NCBI RefSeq assembly: GCF_002101375.1
Contig: NZ_CP015207.1
Coordinates: 1,096,001 to 1,160,000 of the forward strand
DNA length: 64,000 nucleotides
Source of the DNA: Sporosarcina ureae
GTDB lineage: Bacteria; Bacillota; Bacilli; Bacillales_A; Planococcaceae
Direction of reading: 5' to 3'
The first letter of the stretch is position 1, and each line of letters opens with the position of its first letter. A program made the translations under genes and the position numbers. Shown here piece after piece: positions 1 through 8,361 of this stretch. The notes under the pieces were generated by a model that was not told the DNA's origin, did not search any database, and worked only from the letters and a program-made list of their open reading frames with translations.

Positions 1-531
<531 letters not shown>

Positions 532-578
532 TTAAGATAGTTGTAATCTTTTCGCCTTTTAGGCTTTGTATCTGCGTT

Positions 579-1604
579 TCACATTAACGACAGCATATTC
601 TCCGCTGCGCCTTCGTCTGTCACTAAAATAGTCTGGGACGGTGCACTTGCTAAATACGACAGCAGTGCTTCCGCTTTACTCGCCCCGCCAGCTACTGTGA
701 GCACGAGCGGGACGTCTTGCAATTGTTCCATTTGAATCCCAACTGTACGGATACGATGGACAATTTCACCTTGTTGATTAAAATAAAAGCCGAATGCTTC
801 TCCTTTTGCTTGCCGATCTTGTAGAATCTGCTGTTCTTCGTCAGGAGAATTTCGCAATACAGCCATTTTCGTCGCATTCCCAACACCATGGATCACGCAG
901 TCGGTGCGACTATATAACGCCAACATCTCTTTGGCGGCGGGCTCATGCTGGAATACCGCATGTGCTTCTTCACTCAAAGTATCTGGATAATAAAACGCTT
1001 TGTATGTTGCATGACATGTTTCTGCAAATGAAGCAGCAATCATATTCGCCTGTAACCCAATTTCTTCTCCCACACCACCTCTTGCTGCGATAAATTGCAC
1101 ATCAGGCAACTCATCTTGCTGCATAAACGATGGAATCGCGGCTACTGTACTACCGCCAGTTACTGCGACAATTTCCTTTCCCTTAATGCGGGAGCGAAAT
1201 TGCTTCGCCGCTTGCATACCGAGCAACTTTTTCGTCAAAGGTGAATCATCAGAATCGCCTTCCACTACATGTACTTGTAGAATCCCGAGGCGCTCCGCCA
1301 ACTCATTCGCAAGTTGTCGTCTGCCCGATCTTTCCTCCATCGTATCATGCAATGCAAAGAGCACTTCTATACCTTTTTCCGTAGTCGACACGCCTTCTTT
1401 CGCAATATGCACCAGTTCTTGTTCTTTCAATAAATCGAGCATCGTCCGTGTTTCCCTTTCGGAATAACCAGACATAGAACTAAGCGTTCGTCTGCCAACA
1501 GGCCCCGACGCTTTGATTAGTTTCAACATATGATAACGTTGCTCGATCAACAGTGGAAGTTCAGGTATAAGTGCGAGTTGTGCTTCATAAAATGATAAGT
1601 TCAC
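579..1604 (-). CDS. cggR: Central glycolytic genes regulator CggR (SorC family)
   Basis: This is a repressor of the lower glycolytic operon; in B. subtilis fructose-1,6-bisphosphate relieves its DNA binding. The protein is 341 residues, normal for the family. Residues 35-65 hold a winged-helix/HTH segment (RRTLSSMSGYSERETRTMLD), and residues from about 90 to the end form the SorC-type phosphosugar-binding domain, with the TGGST motif near 150 and a C-terminal VAGG motif. The start is GTG, with AGGG a few bases upstream. gap follows immediately. Its own promoter region at 1637-1733 carries a matching operator, so it is expected to be autoregulated. Confidence 0.95.
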   Translation of the reverse strand: MNLSFYEAQLALIPELPLLIEQRYHMLKLIKASGPVGRRTLSSMSGYSERETRTMLDLLKEQELVHIAKEGVSTTEKGIEVLFALHDTMEERSGRRQLANELAERLGILQVHVVEGDSDDSPLTKKLLGMQAAKQFRSRIKGKEIVAVTGGSTVAAIPSFMQQDELPDVQFIAARGGVGEEIGLQANMIAASFAETCHATYKAFYYPDTLSEEAHAVFQHEPAAKEMLALYSRTDCVIHGVGNATKMAVLRNSPDEEQQILQDRQAKGEAFGFYFNQQGEIVHRIRTVGIQMEQLQDVPLVLTVAGGASKAEALLSYLASAPSQTILVTDEGAAENMLSLM

Positions 1605-1636
1605 TTACATCCCTCTTTTCAAGTGGGTTATATTTG

Positions 1637-1660
1637 ATCCCGTATAATTAATATTGTCCC
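1637..1660 (-). promoter_or_regulatory. Putative CggR operator
   Basis: Read on the minus strand, this stretch has two GGGA(C/T) half-sites about 20 bases apart, GGGACAAT and CGGGATC. They lie between the promoter's -10 box and the cggR start. The B. subtilis CggR operator is built of direct CGGGAC...TGTCC elements with a similar repeat distance. The position downstream of the -10 fits a roadblock type of repression. Identity is inferred from position and the partial motif. Confidence 0.6.
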
Positions 1661-1687
1661 ACCTAGGGTAAAAAATACTATACGTGA

Positions 1688-1716
1688 AGTATAGCATACT
1701 CAGAAATGAAACACAA
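1688..1716 (-). promoter_or_regulatory. SigA-type promoter of cggR-gap
   Basis: On the minus strand TTGTGT (1716-1711) and TATACT (1693-1688) are separated by exactly 17 bases, and TGC directly precedes the -10, making it an extended -10 promoter. It lies about 85 bases upstream of the cggR start, between a cre-like site and the proposed CggR operator. Confidence 0.75.
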
Positions 1717-1717
1717 C

Positions 1718-1733
1718 GAGAAAGCGTTTTCAT
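1718..1733 (-). promoter_or_regulatory. cre-like site (CcpA binding)
   Basis: The minus-strand sequence ATGAAAACGCTTTCTC matches the catabolite-responsive element consensus WTGNAARCGNWWWCAW except at the last two positions. It lies immediately upstream of the -35 box of the cggR promoter and overlaps the stop codon of the glutaredoxin-like gene. A site just upstream of -35 could serve activation by CcpA; its direction of action cannot be told from sequence. Confidence 0.6.
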
Positions 1734-1963
1734 TGTTCGATTAATTCCAAAAGATCGATATAGCCGATATTTCCAAATGCCAACACCTGTCCTTCGTGTT
1801 CGATGACGGGGATCATTAGCATGTATTTTTCATGGATGTCGTCATCTTCTTCTATATTGAACGTCTGCCACTCGAGTGGATAATCTTCCGCGACCAAGCG
1901 AAGCATTCGTTCCGCTTCTTCGCACAGTCCACAATTAGGTTTCGTGTAGAATTGAATTTTCAT
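1730..1963 (-). CDS. Glutaredoxin-like thioredoxin-fold protein
   Basis: This is a 77-residue cytosolic thioredoxin-fold protein. The redox motif CGLC is at residues 11-14 (KPNCGLCEEAE), followed by the beta-alpha-beta core and a cis-Pro motif (MIPVIE), with a C-terminal helix. Length and motif fit the small glutaredoxin-family proteins often found next to cggR in Bacillales. The partner protein is not known. It is transcribed toward cggR but the cggR promoter lies in between, so the two may be separate units. The 1.6-kb repeat block begins about 70 bases upstream of its start. Confidence 0.85.
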   Translation of the reverse strand: MKIQFYTKPNCGLCEEAERMLRLVAEDYPLEWQTFNIEEDDDIHEKYMLMIPVIEHEGQVLAFGNIGYIDLLELIEQ

Positions 1964-2031
1964 ATGTAGGTCACCTCGTTTTTATTTATGATTACATGGA
2001 ATTGGTTATTTTTCTAGGGATTTGATTTTTT

Positions 2032-2080
2032 GGGGGGGTTGGGGTTGGGGTTGGGGTTGGGGTTGGGGTTGGGTGGGTTA
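2032..2080. repeat. G-rich hexanucleotide run (GGGGTT)n, G-quadruplex candidate
   Basis: Seven G are followed by TT, then five perfect copies of GGGGTT and a degenerate GGGTGGGTTA end. The run abuts the first 205-bp repeat unit. Eight G-tracts of three or more, spaced by one or two bases, satisfy the usual G-quadruplex rule on the plus strand. No open reading frame with a ribosome binding site uses it. Confidence 0.95.
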
Positions 2081-2081
2081 T

Positions 2082-3721
2082 GAGCGGTTATGGGGTTGGA
2101 TTGAGCGGGTAACCTGGAACTATGAGCGGTTGCGGATCGCGATTGAGCGGATAACGCTACGCATAGAGCGCTTGCCGCGGCATATAGAGCGGATTGCGGG
2201 ATTCATTGAGCGGAAGCCGCTAATGCCAAAGACTAGATGGCGCGGCGATAGAATACCGGGATATTAGGTGTAGCGCCGCGGGCATAGAGCGGATGCGAGG
2301 CTACATAGAGCGGGTAACCTGGAACTATGAGCCGTTGTGGATCGCGATTGAGCGGATAACACTACGCATAGAGCGCTTGCCGAGGCATATAGAGCGGATT
2401 GCGGGATTCATTGAGCGAAAGCCGCTAATGCCAAAGACTAGATGGCGCGGCGATAGAATGCCGGGATATTAGGTGTAGCGCCGCGGGCATAGAGCGGATG
2501 CGAGGCTACATAGAGCGGGCAACGTGGAACTATGAGCCGTTGCGGATCGCGATTGAGCGGATAACGCTACGCATAGAGCGTTTGCCGAGGCATATAGAGC
2601 GGATAGCGGGATTCATTGAGCGGAAGCCGCTAATGCCAAAAACTAGATGGCGCGGCGATAGAATACCGGGATACCAGGTGTAGCGCCGCGGGCATAGAGC
2701 GGATGCGAGGCTACATAGAGCGGATTGCGTGGAACTATGAGCCGTTGTGGATCACGATTGAGCGGATAACGCTACGCATAGAGCGCTTGCCGAGGCATAT
2801 AGAGCGGATTGCGGGATTCATTGAGCGGAAGCCGCTAATGCCAAAGACTAGATGGCGCGGCGATAGAATACCGGGATACCAGGTGTAGCGCCGCGGGCAT
2901 AGAGCGTATGCGAGGCTACATAGAGCGGGCAACGTGGAACTATGAGCCGTTGCGGATCGCGATTGAGCGGATAACGCTACGCATAGAGCGCTTGCCGCGG
3001 CATATAGAGCAGATAGCGGGATTCATTGAGCGGAAGCCGCTAATGCCAAAGACTAGATGACGCGGCGATAGAATGCCAGGATATAAGGTGTAGCGCCGCG
3101 GGCATAGAGCGGATGCGAGGCTACATAGAGCGGGCATCGTGGAACTATGAGCCGTTGCGGATCGCGATTGAGCGGAAAACGCTACGCAAAGAGCACTTGC
3201 CGAGGCATATAGAGCGGATTGCGGGATTCATTGAGCGGAAGCCGCTAATGCCAGAGATTGGATGGCGCGGCGATAGAATACCGGTATACCAGGTGTAGCG
3301 CCGCGGACATAGAGCTGATGCGAGGCTACATAGAGCGGGCAACGTGGAACTATGAGCGGTTGCGGATAGCGATTGAGCGAATAACGCTACGCATAGAGCG
3401 CTTACCGCGGCATATAGAGCGGATTGCGGGATTCATTGAGCGGAAGCCGCTAATACCAAAAACTAGATGGCGCGGCGATAGAATGCCAGGATATTAGGTG
3501 TAGCGCCGCGGACATAGAGCGGATGCGAGGCTACATAGAGCGGATTGTGTGGAACTATGAGCGGTTGTGGATCGCAATAGAGCGGATAACGCTACGCATA
3601 GAGCGTTTGCCGAGGCATATAGAGCGGATAGCGGGAATCATTGAGCGGAAGTCGCTAATGCCAGAGATTGGATGGTGCGGCGATAGAATACCGGGATATT
3701 AGGTGTAGTGCCGCGGGCATA
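2082..3721. repeat. Tandem array of eight 205-bp units with 21-bp-phased GAGCG boxes
   Basis: Eight head-to-tail copies start at 2082, 2287, 2492, 2697, 2902, 3107, 3312 and 3517, and a ninth would start at 3722. Every copy is exactly 205 bp with no indels; copies differ by scattered substitutions. Inside a unit seven GAGCGG-like boxes lie exactly 21 bp apart, followed by a 79-bp spacer containing a TAGCGCCGCG segment. Because 205 is not a multiple of 3, any reading frame shifts by one base per unit. Short frames of about 61 codons exist in several units, but their stops differ (TAG, TAA or readthrough) and no Shine-Dalgarno precedes them. The block lies between the lemA-tpm terminator and the glutaredoxin-like gene. 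Confidence 0.97.
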
Positions 3722-3749
3722 GAGCCGATGCGTAACTCCAATACACCAC

Positions 3750-3792
3750 AAAAAAAGTGACGATAACTCATCAATCGAGTCATCGTCACTTT
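3750..3792 (-). terminator. Rho-independent terminator of the lemA-tpm operon
   Basis: Read on the minus strand, AAAGTGACGATGACTC pairs with GAGTTATCGTCACTTT (one G:U-type mismatch) across a 7-base loop and is followed by a run of T. It lies just after the stop codon at 3808. Confidence 0.93.
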
Positions 3793-3807
3793 CTGCGAAA
3801 CAAGCTA

Positions 3808-4593
3808 TTACCAACTTCGTCCTGCTCCGCCACCACCACCGGAACCACCGCCGCCGAAGCCACCAAAGCCTCCGCCGCCGCTACTTCCACCTCCGAAGCC
3901 GCCACCACCGGAACCAGGGAAGAATATCGGTCCGACGCTAGATCGACCACGTGGACCGCCTCCACCGCCTCTTCCTCCGCCGCCGAAAAAGACGCGGAAG
4001 ATAATGTAGAGAACGATGATCACAATAACAAACGATGGAATGCCGACGTCTTCTTCACCTTGTTCGGGGTATACGACCGGCAACTCATCGCCTTCGAGTC
4101 CGTATTCCGCGGCTATTTCATTATAGAATGCTTTGTACGCTTCCATAATCGCGAGGTCTGGTTGTTCTTGCCTTAAATATGGCATCGCGAGTTCATCAAT
4201 ATAACGTCCTACTTTGCCGTCAGGAAGTGCTCCTTCCAAACCGTAGCCAGTTGTTAAATAGAACTTACGCTCAATACCTGCCGCTTCATTTTTTTCTGTG
4301 GAAACGACAAGCAATGCACCATTATTCATTTCTTTATCGCCTAATTGCAATTCACGAAGCAAGCGCAGTGCATACTCCTCAACGGGCTCGCCTTCGAGGG
4401 AATAAACTGTACGAACAGCAAGTTCTGCTTTCGTGGCCGCTTGCAAGCGCATGCCATACTCTTCTATTTCCGCTTCTTGAGCGGGTGTTAAAATATCTGC
4501 ATCATCCACTACCACATCTGTAATCGCATGAACGGTCGTCGTACCAGTTAGGGCTACTAGTAGCGCTACGAAGAACATGCAGACGCGGTGCAT
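3808..4593 (-). CDS. TPM-domain (YgcG-like) membrane protein with glycine-rich tail
   Basis: This is a 261-residue exported membrane protein. A signal peptide or first membrane helix covers residues 1-22 (ending TVHA), the TPM domain spans about 27-155 (DDADILTPAQ, then LLVVSTE and the TGYGLEG motif), one membrane helix lies near 187-207, and the last 50 residues are almost only Gly, Ser and Phe. The molecular role of TPM proteins is not established; they are often paired with LemA. The ATG at 4593 shares its A with the TGA of the upstream gene (TGATG), so the two are translationally coupled. A GTG one codon earlier is possible. Confidence 0.9.
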   Translation of the reverse strand: MHRVCMFFVALLVALTGTTTVHAITDVVVDDADILTPAQEAEIEEYGMRLQAATKAELAVRTVYSLEGEPVEEYALRLLRELQLGDKEMNNGALLVVSTEKNEAAGIERKFYLTTGYGLEGALPDGKVGRYIDELAMPYLRQEQPDLAIMEAYKAFYNEIAAEYGLEGDELPVVYPEQGEEDVGIPSFVIVIIVLYIIFRVFFGGGGRGGGGGPRGRSSVGPIFFPGSGGGGFGGGSSGGGGFGGFGGGGSGGGGGAGRSW

Positions 4594-5171
4594 CACTTCA
4601 CGTCATCCCCAAAATCGACTGATGGCGGTTGTTGCGCCCCTTCGACCGCTTTGAAGTATTCTTTTTCATCGAATCCAAAGATCGAAGCTACGATTTTACC
4701 AGGGAATCGTTTAACGGTTCTATTGAAGACAGATACGACGTCGTTATAATCTTTACGTGCAACTGCGATACGATTTTCTGTCCCAGCTAATTCATCCATT
4801 AGCTGTTGGAAGTTTTGGTTTGCTTTTAAATCTGGATAATTTTCTACCACTACTAATAAACGACTTAATGCGCTCGATAGTTCTGAATCTGCTGCTGCTT
4901 GTTCTTCAGGACCTTGTGCACCGGCCATTTTACTTCGTGCGTTCGCAATGTTCTCAAGCACCTCTTTTTCATGTGAGGCGTATCCTTTCACGGTATTGAC
5001 TAAGTTCGGGATTAAATCTACTCTACGTTGTAATTGCGTTTCAATCTGTGCATACGACTGGTTGACGTCTTCATCCAAGTTCACTAACTTGTTGTAGGAA
5101 GGAACGATCATAATCGCTGCGATGATTACTAACACTATAATGGCTATAAGCGGGCCAGCTAATTTCTTCAT
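4593..5171 (-). CDS. LemA family protein
   Basis: This is a 192-residue protein with an N-terminal membrane anchor (residues 5-26) and a long helical domain beginning at NLDEDVNQSYAQIETQLQRR, the typical LemA signature, followed by RVDLIPNLVNTVKGYA and the NYPDLKANQNF motif. The family's function is unknown; it is expected at the outer face of the membrane. A good GGAG ribosome site precedes the ATG. It forms a two-gene operon with the TPM-domain gene and ends at the terminator at 3750. Confidence 0.93.
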   Translation of the reverse strand: MKKLAGPLIAIIVLVIIAAIMIVPSYNKLVNLDEDVNQSYAQIETQLQRRVDLIPNLVNTVKGYASHEKEVLENIANARSKMAGAQGPEEQAAADSELSSALSRLLVVVENYPDLKANQNFQQLMDELAGTENRIAVARKDYNDVVSVFNRTVKRFPGKIVASIFGFDEKEYFKAVEGAQQPPSVDFGDDVK

Positions 5172-5380
5172 ACATCACTACTCCTCTCATCATTTCATTA
5201 GTATGTACTTACCCTACTTCTTTCACTCGCCAAACTTCCTGAAGCAATATTTTAAAAGTGAATGGTTGGGTCTATCCCCCATTTACTTCCTATGTATAAG
5301 CATAAACTACATACAATATGATGCATTTATTCAATTACAGGTGCTCGTAGATAAAATTACAGGATTTTTTCAAGAACTAC
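5172..5380. other. Divergent intergenic spacer between lemA and the mnt operon
   Basis: This is an AT-rich stretch between the lemA start and the first mnt promoter. No gene, strong hairpin or second operator was recognised in it. The remaining part of the 414-bp gap, from 5381 to the first mnt gene, holds promoters and MntR-like boxes that are listed separately. Confidence 0.6.
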
Positions 5381-5409
5381 TTTACAGATAATTTTGAGTA
5401 CGCTATACT
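5381..5409 (+). promoter_or_regulatory. Upstream promoter of the metal ABC operon
   Basis: TTTACA (5381-5386) and TATACT (5404-5409) are separated by 17 bases. The first MntR-like box begins seven bases after the -10, where a bound repressor would cover the transcription start. Confidence 0.65.
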
Positions 5410-5415
5410 GATAAA

Positions 5416-5433
5416 AGTTGCGCGAGGGAAACA
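5416..5433 (+). promoter_or_regulatory. MntR-like box 1
   Basis: AGTTGCGCGAGGGAAACA is the first of three near-identical boxes upstream of the transporter. The shared pattern AGTTGCNNNAGGGAAA resembles the B. subtilis MntR operator (TTTGCNNNAGGAAAC type). Confidence 0.75.
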
Positions 5434-5456
5434 ATATAGTACCAATCATGCATTAG

Positions 5457-5474
5457 AGTTGCATAAGGGAAACT
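5457..5474 (+). promoter_or_regulatory. MntR-like box 2, overlapping a -35 element
   Basis: AGTTGCATAAGGGAAACT is the closest of the three to the B. subtilis mnt operator. It covers the -35 box of the second promoter, so binding would block polymerase. Confidence 0.8.
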
Positions 5475-5487
5475 ATTGTTTTATATT
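5459..5487 (+). promoter_or_regulatory. Second promoter of the metal ABC operon
   Basis: TTGCAT (5459-5464) and TATATT (5482-5487) are spaced by 17 bases. The -35 is part of MntR-like box 2. It lies about 100 bases upstream of the first gene. Confidence 0.65.
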
Positions 5488-5550
5488 ATTACTTATAAAA
5501 AACTATACTGCTTCTTGACTAAAATAAAAGTTGTATTCCTTTTATCTGAA

Positions 5551-5568
5551 AGTTGCACTAGGGAAAGA
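5551..5568 (+). promoter_or_regulatory. MntR-like box 3, in the untranslated leader
   Basis: AGTTGCACTAGGGAAAGA repeats the box pattern 94 bases downstream of box 2 and ends a few bases before the GAGGAGG ribosome binding site of the first gene. A repressor here could act as a roadblock. Confidence 0.7.
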
Positions 5569-5585
5569 AAAGAGGAGGAAACTAG

Positions 5586-6326
5586 ATGATAGATCCGATA
5601 TCAGTCAATAATATAACGGTTTCGTATGACGGCCATGAAGTGGTAAAAGATGTTTCTTTTTCATTTGGGGCTGGTAGTTTGATTGGTGTTCTCGGGCCCA
5701 ATGGTGCGGGTAAATCTACATTGATGAAAGCGATGCTTGGCTTAATCCATAAAGATCATGGAGATGTAAAAATCGGTAGCAAGACGGTGGATTCCATGCG
5801 TAAGCAAATTGCTTATGTTCCGCAACGTTCCAATATCGACTGGAACTTCCCTATCATCGTAAAAGATACGGTTTTGCTTGGAACCTATCCGAAAATTGGC
5901 TTGCTAAGACGTCCGCGTAAAGCAGATAAAGAATGGGCAATGGAGTGTTTAAAGCAAGTAGGAATGGAAAGCTTTGCAAATCGCCAAATCGGTGAGTTAT
6001 CAGGCGGCCAGCAGCAGCGAGTATTCCTCGCACGTGCATTAGCGCAAAAGGCGGATTACTTCTTCCTTGATGAGCCATTTGTAGGAATTGACGTATCTAG
6101 TGAAGAAATCATTATTGGGATATTGCGTAAAATGCAAGCTACTGGCAAAGTGATTTTCGTTGTTCACCATGACTTATCAAAAGTGAAAAAATATTTTGAC
6201 GGGCTAATCCTTATTAATAAAGAGTTAATTGATGCAGGTCCCACGAATAAAGTATTCCAGTCAAGCAATATGGCAAAAGCATATAACCGTGAATTTATGA
6301 TCGACGGCTTGGAGGTTTCTATGTAA
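5586..6326 (+). CDS. mntB: Manganese/zinc ABC transporter ATP-binding protein
   Basis: This is the cytosolic ATPase of a metal-uptake ABC transporter. It has 246 residues with Walker A GPNGAGKST at 37-45, the signature LSGGQQQR near 139, Walker B FFLDEPFVGID near 160, and the switch His in VVHHD. It most resembles the MntB/SitB branch. The start is set by GAGGAGG eight bases upstream. The permease gene starts on the last base of its stop codon (TAATG). Three MntR-like boxes point to manganese as the regulating metal; zinc transport cannot be excluded from sequence. The gene symbol is by analogy with B. subtilis. Confidence 0.93.
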   Translation: MIDPISVNNITVSYDGHEVVKDVSFSFGAGSLIGVLGPNGAGKSTLMKAMLGLIHKDHGDVKIGSKTVDSMRKQIAYVPQRSNIDWNFPIIVKDTVLLGTYPKIGLLRRPRKADKEWAMECLKQVGMESFANRQIGELSGGQQQRVFLARALAQKADYFFLDEPFVGIDVSSEEIIIGILRKMQATGKVIFVVHHDLSKVKKYFDGLILINKELIDAGPTNKVFQSSNMAKAYNREFMIDGLEVSM

Positions 6327-7195
6327 TGGAATTCATTCAAGACTTAATGACGTACAACTTCTTACAAAAAGCATTGATTACGTCGATCATGGTCGGCATC
6401 ATTTGTGGAGTGATTGGAAGTTTCATTGTCCTTCGGGGTATGGCTTTGATGGGCGATGCGATTTCCCACGCGGTTCTACCAGGTGTTGCCATTTCTTATA
6501 TGCTTGGAATTAGTTATTTCTATGGGGCAGTGTTTACGGGTGTTCTTACAGCATTCAGTATCGGTGCCATATCTCAAAATAGTCGAATCAAAAATGACTC
6601 CTCTATCGGCATTGTCTTTTCAGCGTTTTTCGCTCTCGGTATTATTTTAATCACACAAGCGAAAAGTGCGACAGATTTGACGCAGATTTTATTCGGTAAC
6701 GTGTTGTCTGTGCGCAGTTCCGATATGTGGCTGACATTGATCATCGGTGCCATTGTGATTTTAGTAGTCGTTTTGTTCTTTAAAGAACTACTCGTTTCCA
6801 GTTTCGATGAGACGATGGCTGCGGCATACGGTTTGAAAACACGTTTGATTCACTACACGATTATGTTTTTACTGACATTGGTGACAGTCGCTTCACTACA
6901 GACTGTCGGTGTGATTCTTGTTGTATCTTTATTGATTACACCCGCTTCGACAGCGTATCTGTTAACGAATCGACTATCGGTCATGGTCGCACTGGCAGCA
7001 TTTTTCGGTGCTGTGTCTTCCATCACTGGACTGTATTTCAGTTTCTTGTACAATATGCCTTCGGGACCCGTGATCGCCTTGGCAGCAACAGCCATTTTCG
7101 TCTTGGCATTTTTATTCTCACCTAAGCAAGGTGTTATTGTGGGGATGTTCCGTAAAAAGTTCAAACGTAAATCGATTACAGGCGCAACCAATTAA
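6326..7195 (+). CDS. mntC: Manganese/zinc ABC transporter permease
   Basis: This is the 289-residue ABC-3 family integral membrane subunit. About eight hydrophobic segments are visible, starting at residues 17-40 (ALITSIMVGIICGVIGSFIV). The MGDAISHAVLPG motif near residue 41 is the conserved interface with the ATPase. It is coupled to the upstream gene by a one-base overlap and is followed by the substrate-binding protein. Only one permease gene is present, whereas B. subtilis mntABCD has two, so the membrane pore is probably a homodimer. Confidence 0.93.
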   Translation: MEFIQDLMTYNFLQKALITSIMVGIICGVIGSFIVLRGMALMGDAISHAVLPGVAISYMLGISYFYGAVFTGVLTAFSIGAISQNSRIKNDSSIGIVFSAFFALGIILITQAKSATDLTQILFGNVLSVRSSDMWLTLIIGAIVILVVVLFFKELLVSSFDETMAAAYGLKTRLIHYTIMFLLTLVTVASLQTVGVILVVSLLITPASTAYLLTNRLSVMVALAAFFGAVSSITGLYFSFLYNMPSGPVIALAATAIFVLAFLFSPKQGVIVGMFRKKFKRKSITGATN

Positions 7196-7247
7196 ACGTT
7201 TAACCGCCTCGACAAAAATAAAAATTTATTATTCGTAAAGGAGTAGA

Positions 7248-8228
7248 ATGTATTACATGAAGAACATAGCAAAATGGCTTACACTATCATTGCTCGCTGT
7301 ATTGATGTTAGCAGCATGTGGTAATGATGAAGGTAAGAAGACAGAAAGTACGGATGATGATAAAACGGCGGAAACAGGCGACAAGCTGAAAGTCGTTACA
7401 TCATTTACCATCATTGCGGATATGGCACGCGAAATCGGTGGGGACTATGTGGATGTATATAACTTAGTACCAACTGGAACGGACCCTCATGAATATGAGC
7501 CTTTGCCAAATGATATTAAAGCCGCAACCGATGCAGATGTATTATTCTACAACGGTTTAAACCTTGAAGGCGGAGAAAAAGGCTGGTTCTTCAAAATGAT
7601 GGATTCGGTTGGTCAGAAAGATGAAAACATATATAGCTTGACTGAAGAAGTAGAACCAAAGTATATCGGTGGAGAAGACGGAAGTGATGAGGAAATCAAC
7701 CCACACGCGTTTATCGATCCAGCTGTTGGTGTGAAGATGGCAGAAGCTATGCGCGATGTATTGATCGAAAGACACCCGACAGAGAGTGAAAAGATTCAAC
7801 AACAAGGTGACGAGTACGTACAACGTCTACAAGAATTAGACGATGAATTCGCAGAACGCATATCAACAATACCTGAAGAAAACCGTGTGCTCGTCACAAG
7901 TGAACGTGCATTCCAATACTTGAATGACCACTATGGTTTGAAAGAAGCGTTTATCTGGGAAATCGATACCGAAGAGAATGGTTCCCCAAAACAAATCAAA
8001 GAACTCATTCACTATATCCAAGAACACAAAGTTCCTGTTTTATTCGTAGAATCTAATGTAGATACTCGCCCAATGGAAACTGTTTCCGCAGAGACCGGTG
8101 TTCCAATTGCTGAAAAGCCTATCTACTCTGATGAAATTGGTAACCCTGGTGACGCGATCGATACGTATATAAAATACTTGAACTACAATATGAATCTCAT
8201 CCATGATGAGTTAAGCAAAGAACGATAA
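7248..8228 (+). CDS. mntA: Manganese/zinc ABC transporter substrate-binding lipoprotein
   Basis: This cluster A-I (TroA-like) metal-binding lipoprotein is tethered outside the membrane. The lipobox LAAC gives a processed Cys at residue 24 of the 326-residue form. Metal-ligand candidates are His in TDPHEYEP, His in INPHAFIDP, Glu in LFVESNVDTRP and Asp in YSDEIG, the usual His-His-Glu-Asp set. Two starts compete: ATG at 7248, four bases after AAAGGAG, and ATG at 7257, thirteen bases after it. The second gives a more typical signal peptide. It is the last gene before the terminator at 8254. Confidence 0.93.
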   Translation: MYYMKNIAKWLTLSLLAVLMLAACGNDEGKKTESTDDDKTAETGDKLKVVTSFTIIADMAREIGGDYVDVYNLVPTGTDPHEYEPLPNDIKAATDADVLFYNGLNLEGGEKGWFFKMMDSVGQKDENIYSLTEEVEPKYIGGEDGSDEEINPHAFIDPAVGVKMAEAMRDVLIERHPTESEKIQQQGDEYVQRLQELDDEFAERISTIPEENRVLVTSERAFQYLNDHYGLKEAFIWEIDTEENGSPKQIKELIHYIQEHKVPVLFVESNVDTRPMETVSAETGVPIAEKPIYSDEIGNPGDAIDTYIKYLNYNMNLIHDELSKER

Positions 8229-8253
8229 TCCGCTCGGTCAACCAACTTGAGAC

Positions 8254-8290
8254 AAAAAGGAAGCCACACTCCCCTGTGGCTTCTTTTTTG
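8254..8290 (+). terminator. Terminator of the metal ABC operon
   Basis: GAAGCCACA pairs perfectly with TGTGGCTTC across a six-base loop and is followed by six T. Confidence 0.95.
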
Positions 8291-8304
8291 TTTGTCTACA
8301 TGTA

Positions 8305-8333
8305 TTGAATATATAAGTCTGAACTTATATGAT
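8305..8333 (+). promoter_or_regulatory. arsRB promoter with embedded ArsR operator
   Basis: The -35 TTGAAT (8305-8310) and -10 TATGAT (8328-8333) are 17 bases apart. The spacer is almost filled by a perfect inverted repeat, ATATAAGT-CTGA-ACTTATAT (8311-8330), whose right arm enters the -10. This is the expected geometry for an ArsR-family repressor that blocks polymerase until metalloid binds. Confidence 0.8.
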
Positions 8334-8361
8334 ATAGATACTAAAAATAAAGGAGAATTTT

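Noticed and set aside
2498..3497. Repeated reading frames of about 61-79 codons in the first array as a protein family
   Set aside because: They start without ribosome sites, stop differently in different copies, and shift frame between units because 205 is not a multiple of 3.
2082..3721. CRISPR array
   Set aside because: Repeats are 205 bp without unique spacers, and no cas genes are in the window.
4179..4523. Plus-strand frames opposite the TPM-domain gene
   Set aside because: They are antisense shadows of the well-supported minus-strand gene.
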